A stretch of 13,347 nt of DNA, taken from RYN-433 sp036558265. Lineage in GTDB: Bacteria > Planctomycetota > Phycisphaerae > Tepidisphaerales > Tepidisphaeraceae. Made by a program: the position numbers and the translations under genes. This document shows, in pieces, positions 1 through 6,462 of the stretch. A model generated the notes under the pieces. The model had not been told where the DNA came from. It was given only the letters and a program-made list of their open reading frames with translations, and ran no database searches. Position 1 is the first letter of the stretch. Each line of letters opens with the position of its first letter. The stretch lies in NCBI GenBank assembly GCA_036558265.1, contig DATBFY010000631.1:1-13347 (forward strand), read 5' to 3'.

Positions 1-79
1 CGATGACCAGGCAGACGTCCTGTCCGCGGCTCACACCGCGAACGGTCCAATAAGGGTCGGGTTGCTTGCGGGTCGTCAT
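1..79 (-). CDS. N-terminus of an unidentified protein (cut by window edge)
   Basis: An ATG on the minus strand at 79-77 is preceded by GAGGTGA at a five-base distance, a good ribosome binding site, and the frame stays open for 26 codons to the window edge. The visible protein starts MTTRKQPDPYWTVRGV and continues to a hydrophobic CLVI stretch. The terminator at 142-175 separates it from the lipoprotein gene upstream on the same strand, so it probably has its own promoter between about 80 and 140. The product cannot be identified from 26 residues. The polar start and the WTVRGV stretch suggest a cytoplasmic protein, without further support. Confidence 0.5.
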   Translation of the reverse strand, partial: MTTRKQPDPYWTVRGVSRGQDVCLVI

Positions 80-141
80 GGCAATCACCTCGACCATGTC
101 ATGCAATAAACCGCCAAGCGTGGCAAATGGGGGAAGAGACA

Positions 142-175
142 TGAGAAAAGGCCGGTCGGGCGGGCCCGACCGGCC
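142..175 (-). terminator. Intrinsic terminator of the SYLF lipoprotein gene
   Basis: A perfect 11-bp GC-rich inverted repeat (GGCCGGTCGGG at 150-160 and its complement at 165-175) encloses a four-base loop. Read on the minus strand it is followed at once by TTTTCTCAT, a short T-tract. It lies 70 bp past the stop codon of the lipoprotein gene in the right orientation, so it fits a rho-independent terminator. On the plus strand no T-run follows, so it acts in one direction. Confidence 0.75.
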
Positions 176-244
176 GGGGGGTGTACGGAAGGAGGTCAAG
201 ATGAATCGATCGTAACGCAGACGCGGTCCGCGCGGCGGCCGTGC

Positions 245-808
245 TTATTTCTGCGTCGCGTTGGCAAGCGGCACGAATCGGAACTTCTGCCCGCCAACCG
301 AAGCCTCGGCCATCAGGCCGCCCTTGACGTAGGTGAAGACCGCGATGCCGTCCTTGAAGCGCGCCTGGGCGGCGGCCCCGGACTTGAGTGCCACGGCGCT
401 GAATCCCGCCGAGAACGCATACTCCTTGCTGATGAAGTTATCCAGCGCGGCCTTGTTCTCGAAGCAGATGACCTCGGTGAACGATTGCCCGCCGATCTGA
501 GCGCCCACGGTGGCGGCCGTCAGGTCAGAGTAACCGATCATCCGTCCCTGCTCGAACACCTCGCCATGGCCGTAAGCGCCACCAACGATCAGGCCGCCCT
601 TGCCGACCGAGGGGTAGACCGCGTAGCCATAGGACTTATCGACAAAGCTGGCGAACGAGGGGTCCTCCTTGCGCATCGAGTCGAGCGATGCCTGGACGTC
701 GGAGTCCAAGGCGTTCTTCTTCTCCTCGTTCTTGGGTTCGGCCGAACATCCGACCAGACCAAATGCGAGGCCGGCGAGCAGCAGCGCGCCGAAAAGGGTG
801 CTTTTCAT
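245..808 (-). CDS. SYLF-domain (Ysc84-like) lipoprotein
   Basis: A 187-residue lipoprotein precursor. The start at 808 is chosen because AAGGAG lies just upstream (AAGGAGAATCCCATG); a longer open frame to 931 has no such site and would bury the signal peptide. Residues 1-20 form a lipoprotein signal (hydrophobic LFGALLLAGLAFGL, lipobox LVGC with Cys21), followed by a charged linker rich in Glu and Lys. The rest, from about residue 48, is one SYLF domain: YGYAVYPSVGKGGLIVGG, GEVFEQGRMIGYSDL, VGAQIGGQSFTEVI, and the terminal GLMAEASVGGQKF. SYLF domains bind phosphoinositide lipids in eukaryotes (Ysc84/SH3YL1); the role of bacterial secreted forms is not settled, and membrane-lipid interaction in the periplasm is an inference. 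It is transcribed alone, divergently from the DUF2959 lipoprotein, and ends before a clear terminator. Confidence 0.9.
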   Translation of the reverse strand: MKSTLFGALLLAGLAFGLVGCSAEPKNEEKKNALDSDVQASLDSMRKEDPSFASFVDKSYGYAVYPSVGKGGLIVGGAYGHGEVFEQGRMIGYSDLTAATVGAQIGGQSFTEVICFENKAALDNFISKEYAFSAGFSAVALKSGAAAQARFKDGIAVFTYVKGGLMAEASVGGQKFRFVPLANATQK

Positions 809-975
809 GGGATTCTCCTTCGTCGAATGCCAACCACGATGGCGACTGGCCGACTCCGGCCATTCTTCGCGCCGTGTGTCCGCCCTCACGATAGACACGA
901 GGCCGTTCGGGCGACAACGCCAAAAATGCACATTGCACCGTTACATGTTCCACCCGCCATGGGTCGGCTTGCGCA

Positions 976-1004
976 GTGACGGCAGGGCCGTTTGTGCGTA
1001 GAGT
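976..1004 (+). promoter_or_regulatory. Possible sigma70-like promoter for the DUF2959 gene
   Basis: GTGACG (976-981) and TAGAGT (999-1004) are separated by 17 bases. Each agrees with the -35 or -10 consensus at four of six positions. They lie 30 bp before the DUF2959 start codon in the 226-bp region between two divergent lipoprotein genes, which must hold both promoters. Such matches arise easily by chance, and I saw no equally good pair for the minus-strand gene. Confidence 0.22.
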
Positions 1005-1034
1005 GAACCGGCGGAAACCTACAGGAGAACGGCC

Positions 1035-1688
1035 ATGTTGAACCGGGCGACGACGAACGGGCTGGCGTGCGCGGTGTTACTCTGCGTGGCGACCGCGGGT
1101 TGCAAGAGCGCCTATTACGGCACCTGGGAGAAACTCGGGTGGGCAAAACGCGACATCCTCGTGGATCGGGTCAAGGACGCGAAGGACGATCAGGAGGCCG
1201 CCAAGAAGCAGTTCCAGAGCGCGCTCGAGCAGTTCCAGGCGATGACCGGCTTCCAGGGGGGCGAACTGGAGGCCAAATACAAGAAGCTGAACAAGGAGTA
1301 CGAGTCGTGCGAGAGCCGCGCCAACGACGTGCGCAAACACATCGCCTCGGTCGATAGCGTGGCCCAGGACCTCTTCGCCGAGTGGCAGAAGGAACTTGGC
1401 CAGTACGACAACGCGGAGCTGAAGCAGTCCAGCGAACAGAAGTTGCGAGAGACCAAGGACCGCTACAACCAGATGTATTCGGCGATGAAGAACGCCGAGT
1501 CGAAGATGGACCCGGTGCTGAAGACCTTCAAGACGCAAGTCCTTTACCTCAAGCACAATCTGAACGCCCAGGCCATCGCCTCCCTGCAAACCCAGGTGAC
1601 CGGCATCCAGGGCGACGTGGACAAGCTCATCAAGGACATGGACGCCTCGATCCAGGAGGCCAACTCGTTCATCAGCCAGATGAAATGA
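1035..1688 (+). CDS. DUF2959 family lipoprotein
   Basis: A 217-residue protein with AGGAG eight bases before the ATG. Residues 1-22 are a lipoprotein signal with lipobox TAGC (Cys23). The mature protein starts with the family's YYGTWEKLGWAKRDILVDRV stretch (about residues 27-46). It then shows heptad-like, strongly charged helices such as KDDQEAAKKQFQSALEQF and ELEAKYKKLNKEYE, and ends with the conserved VLYLKHNLNAQAIASLQ block and a final helix. This order and length match DUF2959, a family of predicted periplasmic coiled-coil proteins without a known function. An envelope-anchored, helical structural or scaffold role is inference. It faces the SYLF lipoprotein gene across a shared promoter region, and the debranching-enzyme gene follows 180 bp downstream on the same strand. 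Confidence 0.9.
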   Translation: MLNRATTNGLACAVLLCVATAGCKSAYYGTWEKLGWAKRDILVDRVKDAKDDQEAAKKQFQSALEQFQAMTGFQGGELEAKYKKLNKEYESCESRANDVRKHIASVDSVAQDLFAEWQKELGQYDNAELKQSSEQKLRETKDRYNQMYSAMKNAESKMDPVLKTFKTQVLYLKHNLNAQAIASLQTQVTGIQGDVDKLIKDMDASIQEANSFISQMK

Positions 1689-1699
1689 GCGTCTTTGGT

Positions 1700-1752
1700 G
1701 CGGGCGTCTCGCCTGCTTCTTCGCCACGTAAGGTAGGCGTCCAGCCTGCTTC
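1700..1752 (+). repeat. Two diverged copies of a 20-nt hairpin-forming unit
   Basis: GCGGGCGTCTCGCCTGCTTC at 1700-1719 and GTAGGCGTCCAGCCTGCTTC at 1733-1752 agree at 16 of 20 positions and are 33 bp apart start to start. Each is an imperfect palindrome (the GCGGGCG/CGCCTGC arms in the first copy). They sit just after the DUF2959 stop codon. They could be a small dispersed intergenic repeat of this genome, act as 3' hairpins of the DUF2959 transcript, or both. Confidence 0.55.
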
Positions 1753-1836
1753 GAATTAAATCGCGTCCCGATCTCGGCTTGCTTCTGTTTCGAAGCGCGG
1801 GAAAATCCTGACTGGCGGTACGTAGGAACTGATTCC

Positions 1837-1842
1837 TAGAAT
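1837..1842 (+). promoter_or_regulatory. Possible -10 element before the debranching-enzyme gene
   Basis: TAGAAT matches the TATAAT consensus at five of six positions and lies 26 bp before the ATG at 1869, which would give a 5' leader of about 20 bases containing the ribosome binding site. No convincing -35 hexamer stands 16-18 bases upstream. The call is weak and rests mainly on its position in the 180-bp gap. Confidence 0.2.
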
Positions 1843-1868
1843 CCATCCCGTCGTCATGGAGGATCGCG

Positions 1869-3917
1869 ATGGAACCAATCGACCTCTCGGCGCTGCCACT
1901 TGACGCCCAGCTCGCTCGCGAGTGGCTGGCGGTCAATCACCTGGGCGGTTATGCCGCATCCACCCTCACCGGCTGCAACACGCGGAAGTATCACGGCCTT
2001 CTGGTGGCGGCGATGTGTCCGCCGGTTCGGCGGATGGTGTTGCTCTCGCGCGTCGAGGAGACGGTCTTCTACGACGGCTGGCCTCACGCGCTGGCGTGCA
2101 ACGAGTATCCCGACGCGGTCCATCCCCAGGGGCACCGGTTGCTGCGCGCGTTCGCCAACGAGCCATTCCCGCGCTGGGCGTACCAGAGCGAGGGGTGGAC
2201 GCTGGAAAAGCAGGTGCGCCTGCTCAAGGGTGAGAACACGGTCATCCTCCGCTACACGCTGATGGGCTCGGCCAAGCCGATCGAGCTGGAGGTCCGCCCG
2301 CTCTTCGCGCTGCGCGGGATCCACGAGTTGATGTACCAGTGGAACGCGCCGCTGGCGCCTGAGTGTCTGGGCCCGGGACACCACCACATCCGGGCGACCC
2401 ACGCGACGCCGGAGGTTTTCTTCGCCCATGACGGCAAGTTCGCCGGCGAGGGGTACTGGTACCTGAACACGATCTACCGCCGCGAGCAGGAGCGCGGCTA
2501 CAGCGGCCTGGAGGACCTCTGGTCGCCGGGCGTCATACGCTTCACGCTGGCCCCCGGACAGACGGTCAATTTCGCCTGCTCGACCGACCCGATCGACCTG
2601 CCGCGCGTGCTGGCCGAGGCCGACGTACAGGCCCACGGGGCGGCGTCCCCCGCCGCCGTCGTCGGTGGCGAGCGCCCCGACGCGGCACTGGCGACGCTGT
2701 CGCACGCCGCCGAGCAATACGTCGTCGCCACGCGCGACGCCCGCGCGACGCTCATGAGCGGCTACCCCTGGTCCGCTCCCAGCGGCCGCGACGCGATGAT
2801 CGACCTGCCCGGCCTGCTCCTGGTCACCGGCAAGCTCTCGACCGCCAAGGCCGTCCTCGAATACTTCGCGAGCCTTGCGATCGACGGCCTGATGCCCAGC
2901 GAGTTCCCGACCGACGGTTCGACGCCGCGCTACCGCGGGGCCGACGTCTCGCTCTGGTTCATCAACGCCGTCCGCGAGTACCTGCGCTACGCCAACGATG
3001 ACAAGACCGTGCAACGCCTGTTCGACACGATCGACGGCATCCTCACCGCCTACGAGAAGGGGACCGCCCTGGGCATCCACGTGGACGCCGACGGGTTGCT
3101 CGTCGTGGGCGCTGCCGGCCTGGCGACGACCTGGATGAACGCCGAGGCCACCGACGGCAACGCCGTCACCCCGCGCGCCGGGCGGCCCGTCGAACTCAAC
3201 GCGCTCTGGTACAACGCGCTGCGCATCGCGGCGGACCTGGCCAAGCGCTTCCATCACCCGGTCCGCGCCGAAGAGCTCTTCACCCTCGCCAACAAGGCAA
3301 AGTTCGCGTTCAACCGGCGTTTCTGGAACGAACAGACGCGCTGCTGTTTCGATGTCGTCGGGGAACAGGGCGCCGCCGGCGACGCCTCGGTGCGCCCGAA
3401 TCAGATCTTCGCGATCTCCCTCCCGCACCCCATCCTGAACATCGAACGACACGCCGCCGTTCTCACCAAGGTGCGCACGGACCTGCTCACGCCGCTCGGT
3501 GTGCGCTCGCTCGCGCCCGACGATCCGAACTACCAGGGTCGCTACGCCGGCGTGGTCACGGCCCGCGACCGTGCCTACCACCAGGGCCCCGCCTATCCCT
3601 GGCTTCTGGGGCCTTTCGTCAGCGCGTTCCTGCGCGTCTACGGGCGCAGTCAGCCGATCCGCGAGCAGGCCCTGGCGATGCTCAAGCCGTGCCTGGATCA
3701 CGCGCGTCGAACGGGGATGGGGCAGATCCACGAGTTGTTCGACGGCGAACCACCGCAACACCCCGGCGGCCTCACCGCGTCCGCCCGAAGTGTCGCCGAA
3801 GTCCTCCGCGCCTACGCCGAGGACGTGCTGGACCTGGGCCCGGTGGACCTGACGCGCCAGTCGGGCAACGGGCAGGCGACCAACGGCGGGATCGCCGAAC
3901 CGGCGCGGGCGAAGTGA
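1869..3917 (+). CDS. Glycogen debranching enzyme family protein (GDE_N + GDE_C)
   Basis: A 682-residue cytosolic protein with GGAGG six bases before the ATG. It matches the single-chain archaeal/bacterial-type amylo-alpha-1,6-glucosidases. An N-terminal GDE_N domain (about residues 15-225) opens with REWLAVNHLGGYAAS and NTRKYHGLLVAAM. A C-terminal alpha/alpha-barrel GDE_C domain (about 285-660) includes GRDAMIDLPGLLLVTGK, VELNALWYNALRI (about 440-452) and QIHELFDGEP (619-628). Family members remove alpha-1,6-linked glucose at glycogen branch points. Residues that I recall as usual around the active site differ here: WMN (Asn424) instead of WMD, SAPSGRD (302-308) instead of a DWGRD-like motif, and PAYPW instead of the usual TVWPW-like block. 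It may therefore belong to a divergent subfamily with another substrate or weaker activity. The overall family is secure; the exact reaction is not. Phosphoglucomutase in the same window fits glycogen use. Confidence 0.88.
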   Translation: MEPIDLSALPLDAQLAREWLAVNHLGGYAASTLTGCNTRKYHGLLVAAMCPPVRRMVLLSRVEETVFYDGWPHALACNEYPDAVHPQGHRLLRAFANEPFPRWAYQSEGWTLEKQVRLLKGENTVILRYTLMGSAKPIELEVRPLFALRGIHELMYQWNAPLAPECLGPGHHHIRATHATPEVFFAHDGKFAGEGYWYLNTIYRREQERGYSGLEDLWSPGVIRFTLAPGQTVNFACSTDPIDLPRVLAEADVQAHGAASPAAVVGGERPDAALATLSHAAEQYVVATRDARATLMSGYPWSAPSGRDAMIDLPGLLLVTGKLSTAKAVLEYFASLAIDGLMPSEFPTDGSTPRYRGADVSLWFINAVREYLRYANDDKTVQRLFDTIDGILTAYEKGTALGIHVDADGLLVVGAAGLATTWMNAEATDGNAVTPRAGRPVELNALWYNALRIAADLAKRFHHPVRAEELFTLANKAKFAFNRRFWNEQTRCCFDVVGEQGAAGDASVRPNQIFAISLPHPILNIERHAAVLTKVRTDLLTPLGVRSLAPDDPNYQGRYAGVVTARDRAYHQGPAYPWLLGPFVSAFLRVYGRSQPIREQALAMLKPCLDHARRTGMGQIHELFDGEPPQHPGGLTASARSVAEVLRAYAEDVLDLGPVDLTRQSGNGQATNGGIAEPARAK

Positions 3918-3924
3918 GCCCGCG
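3904..3924 (+). terminator. GC hairpin around the debranching-enzyme stop codon
   Basis: CGCGGGC (3904-3910) and GCCCGCG (3918-3924) form a perfect 7-bp stem, and the seven-base loop contains the TGA stop codon. No T-tract follows (TAATCC), so it is not a canonical intrinsic terminator. It may protect or end the transcript in the 44-bp gap before the convergent CAP-domain gene. Palindromes of this size are not rare in GC-rich DNA. Confidence 0.3.
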
Positions 3925-3961
3925 TAATCCTGACAAGATGTGCACAGGTCAATTCGGCGCG

Positions 3962-5272
3962 TCACGCGAAGACCGACGCATCATCCGCGTGCCTCACGCT
4001 CGTCGTCACGCGAATTCCCACCGGTGACGCCATCGCCACCGCAGCGGCCGCCGTCGGAATCTTCACGCTGAACGCCCCCAGTACGCTCGCCGACGCCGGG
4101 TTGCCGCTCGTGTCGCGAACCTGCCGGCGGCGAAGGGTGATCGTGTAGACGCCGTTGTCCGATGCGTCCCACGATCCGCCCGGCCCCTTGATCAGATAAT
4201 TCACCACCCGAGGCGTGCCGTTGGTCGCGCTGTCGACCGAATTGAAGTTTGCATAGCGCGAAAAGGCGTTCGGCCCCGTCACCACGATGTCGTAGCTGTC
4301 GAAGGTGCCGGCGTCCAGCGCGATGTTATCCGCGTACGTGACCAGGAACGAGTAGTACCGCGACGCCGTCCGGTCGCGCAGCGCCTGCGTCAGCACGGCA
4401 GTCGGCGGGGTGACGTCGCCGCTCTGGCCCGGCACGAAATCCGCCTTCACGTTCTGCGTGCCGATCGTCACGGTGCCGAACGTGATCGGGTTGGCCAGCG
4501 CGCCGCCGCTGGCGACGACGCTGTACGAGCCGGCGGGCAGTCGCAGCGAATACCCGCCGCTCGGAAACGTCGTCGTGGAGAAAACCGCGCGGTCCAGCGG
4601 CCGCGTCGCGGTGATGGTGACGCCGGCAAGTCCCTCGCCGGGCGTGTAGAAATGATCGGCCGTCACCGTGTCCTGGTAGGCCACGCCGGTCAGGAACGGG
4701 TTGCCGGCCGTCGTCGCGAAATCGGTCGTCACCATGCCGGCCGTGTACCCCTGGAAGCCGCCGGATGTGAACCCGGTCCCGATCTCGCGCAAGCCGCCGT
4801 CCATGATGTTCGTGCGATGCCCTCGATCCGAAACGTTGCGGTCCACGAACAGGTCCTGATGGAGCTGCGCGATCAGGCTCGCCGTCGGCGACCCGCCCGA
4901 AAACGACCGCCAGGCGATGTTCTCCGCCCAGCTCCAGGGCGCGGTGAACGTGTATCCCGCAGCCGTCATGCGGTCCTGGGGGTCTGATCCGCCCGCCCCG
5001 GTGTGGCTGAACGTGTCCGTGTCGATCATCCACTGGCTGTGCGCCCGCGCGCCGCCAGTCAGGAACGGGTTGACCGCCAGCGGCTGCTTGGGGGTGGTCG
5101 AGATCGTCCCCGCCACCAGTCCCTCGTTGAGGTCGATCCCGTACCGCGCCGCCTCGGCCGGCGGGTCGGCGCGGGCGCGGTTGATCAGCTCCACCAGGTA
5201 TTGTTCGAGATTGGTCGGATAGACCGCGCTCAACAGCCGGCGGCATTCCAATGACTCGAGTCGGTACGGCAT
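3962..5272 (-). CDS. Secreted CAP-domain protein with LEPR-XLL-like N-terminus
   Basis: A 436-residue exported protein. The start at 5272 is preferred: GAGG lies eight bases upstream, a -10-like TACAAT would start transcription after the alternative ATG at 5314, and the protein then begins MPYRLESLECRRLLSA, the LEPR-XLL-like motif found at the start of many exported planctomycete proteins. A CAP/SCP domain (about residues 20-200) carries the usual metal-site residues: His78 in AHSQWM, Glu117 in WAENIAW and His152 in HRTNIM, plus His90. Next comes a carboxypeptidase-regulatory-like beta domain (about 215-275, GEGLAGVTITATRPL to LPAGSYSVVASGG). The C-terminus is an Ig-like module ending DNGVYTITLRRRQVRDTSGN. 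Bacterial CAP proteins are secreted, but their substrate is generally unknown. No enzymatic activity can be assigned. It converges with the debranching gene and diverges from the permease gene. Confidence 0.88.
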   Translation of the reverse strand: MPYRLESLECRRLLSAVYPTNLEQYLVELINRARADPPAEAARYGIDLNEGLVAGTISTTPKQPLAVNPFLTGGARAHSQWMIDTDTFSHTGAGGSDPQDRMTAAGYTFTAPWSWAENIAWRSFSGGSPTASLIAQLHQDLFVDRNVSDRGHRTNIMDGGLREIGTGFTSGGFQGYTAGMVTTDFATTAGNPFLTGVAYQDTVTADHFYTPGEGLAGVTITATRPLDRAVFSTTTFPSGGYSLRLPAGSYSVVASGGALANPITFGTVTIGTQNVKADFVPGQSGDVTPPTAVLTQALRDRTASRYYSFLVTYADNIALDAGTFDSYDIVVTGPNAFSRYANFNSVDSATNGTPRVVNYLIKGPGGSWDASDNGVYTITLRRRQVRDTSGNPASASVLGAFSVKIPTAAAAVAMASPVGIRVTTSVRHADDASVFA

Positions 5273-5312
5273 GCGGAAGACCTCGCGGATGACAAACGCA
5301 CGGGCGCGCTCC

Positions 5313-5318
5313 ATTGTA
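5313..5318 (-). promoter_or_regulatory. Possible -10 element of the CAP-domain gene
   Basis: On the minus strand TACAAT matches the -10 consensus at five of six positions. It overlaps the upstream candidate ATG at 5314, so transcription would begin near 5306 and the leader of about 33 bases would contain the GAGG site of the start at 5272. No clear -35 hexamer is visible 16-18 bases further up. Confidence 0.3.
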
Positions 5319-5362
5319 AGTTATCGGCTCACGGATCGGCCCGGATTCGACCGAACCGGAAA

Positions 5363-6448
5363 ATGGGCGCGGGGCCGCGGCGCGAGTATGTTCCCGCCGT
5401 GCAAACCTCGCCCGCCACGTTGAACGACGCGCCGCCGGTGAGGCCGTCGACCGTCGTCGCCATGACCGCACTGGTCCTGTGCTGCGCCTTCTGGGGCTAT
5501 TCGTTTCCGGTGATGCAGTTCGCCACCGCGGTGTTCGACCGGCACATGTCTTGGGCCGGCGCGGCGGGCGACGACGGATCACACAAGCTCGCGTCCCGCG
5601 CGCTCTTCAACGCCGTGCGCTTCGGCCTGGCCGCGTCCCTCTATGGCCTGCTCACCGTGCGACGTCAGCGGCGGTTCAGCCGGGACGAGTTCGCCGGTGG
5701 CATCGTCGTCGGCGCCTTCTTCGCCACCGGCATGCTCCTCCAGGTCACCGGCCTGCGCTGGACGCTTCCCTCGATCTCGAGCTTTCTCACCGCCCTGGCG
5801 GTCGTCTTTGCGCCCCTCGCGCAGTCCGCGATCCTCCGCCGGCCGCTCGACCGTCCGACCTGGCTCGCCGTTTCCCTGGCGATCGTGGGCATGACCGTGC
5901 TCAGTTGGCCTTCTCCCAACGCCACGGCCCGGCACACCCTCACGATGACCCCGCCCGTCGCCCACCTGGGCGAGATCTTCACCGTCGTGGCCTCGATGCT
6001 CTTCACCGGGCAGATCCTGGCGGTCGATCACTTCGGTCGGCGTGCCGACGGCGTCCGTCTGACCCTGGTCATGCTCGCGACCACGTCGATCCTGAGCCTG
6101 GTCATGGGCGCGGTGATCGGCGGGCCGTCGCCGTTCGGACACACCCAATGGCACGGCCTCGTTCGCGACCCCCACGTGCTTTGGACGATGTCGTCGCTCG
6201 TCGTCATCAGCTCCGTGATGGCGCTGCACCTGATGAACACCTACCAGCCGCGCGTATCGCCCGCGATCGCCAGCGTCATCTACTGCACCGAGCCGCTCTT
6301 CGGCACGCTCTTCAGCGTCCTGGCCGCCACCGAGCGCCTCACGGTAACGACGGTGGCCGGCGGCGCGACGGTCCTCACAAGCGTGCTGGTCGTCGCGCTC
6401 GCCGCGCGAAATCCGCTGCTCCCCTCGGAGGGGCACCTGGGGCAGTGA
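5363..6448 (+). CDS. DMT-superfamily (EamA) membrane transporter
   Basis: A polytopic inner-membrane protein of 361 residues from this start, with about ten hydrophobic segments in two homologous halves, as in EamA/RhaT-type drug/metabolite transporters. Segment 1 (ALVLCCAFWGYSFPVMQF) shows the family's typical W-G-x-x-F/W pattern. The GMLLQVTGLRWTLPSISSFL stretch matches the region where EamA proteins have a short helix after the third or fourth segment, and IASVIYCTEPLFGTLFSVL matches the usual P-x-F motif near the C-terminal end. The substrate cannot be told. The start is uncertain: no ribosome binding site precedes 5363, and a GTG at 5399 or the ATG at 5462 (directly before the first membrane segment) are alternatives. 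It ends 9 bp from the convergent panC. Confidence 0.87.
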   Translation: MGAGPRREYVPAVQTSPATLNDAPPVRPSTVVAMTALVLCCAFWGYSFPVMQFATAVFDRHMSWAGAAGDDGSHKLASRALFNAVRFGLAASLYGLLTVRRQRRFSRDEFAGGIVVGAFFATGMLLQVTGLRWTLPSISSFLTALAVVFAPLAQSAILRRPLDRPTWLAVSLAIVGMTVLSWPSPNATARHTLTMTPPVAHLGEIFTVVASMLFTGQILAVDHFGRRADGVRLTLVMLATTSILSLVMGAVIGGPSPFGHTQWHGLVRDPHVLWTMSSLVVISSVMALHLMNTYQPRVSPAIASVIYCTEPLFGTLFSVLAATERLTVTTVAGGATVLTSVLVVALAARNPLLPSEGHLGQ

Positions 6449-6462
6449 GCGCGCGGCTCACT
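6444..6462. terminator. Palindrome holding both convergent stop codons
   Basis: AGTGAGC (6444-6450) and GCTCACT (6456-6462) form a perfect 7-bp stem with loop GCGCG. The left arm contains the permease TGA and the right arm contains the panC TGA on the other strand. Neither side has a T-tract, so terminator function is only plausible. As the only structure in a 9-bp convergent gap it could end or protect both transcripts. Confidence 0.4.

Noticed and set aside
1854..3965. A 703-codon open frame on the minus strand across the debranching-enzyme gene
   Set aside because: It mirrors the plus-strand gene, is Arg/Val/Gly/Asp-rich with no recognisable domain, and is the usual by-product of GC-rich third codon positions.
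4326..5582. A 418-codon minus-strand frame overlapping the CAP-domain gene and the permease gene
   Set aside because: It is Arg/Pro/His-rich in another frame of the CAP-domain gene, which has clear conserved motifs.
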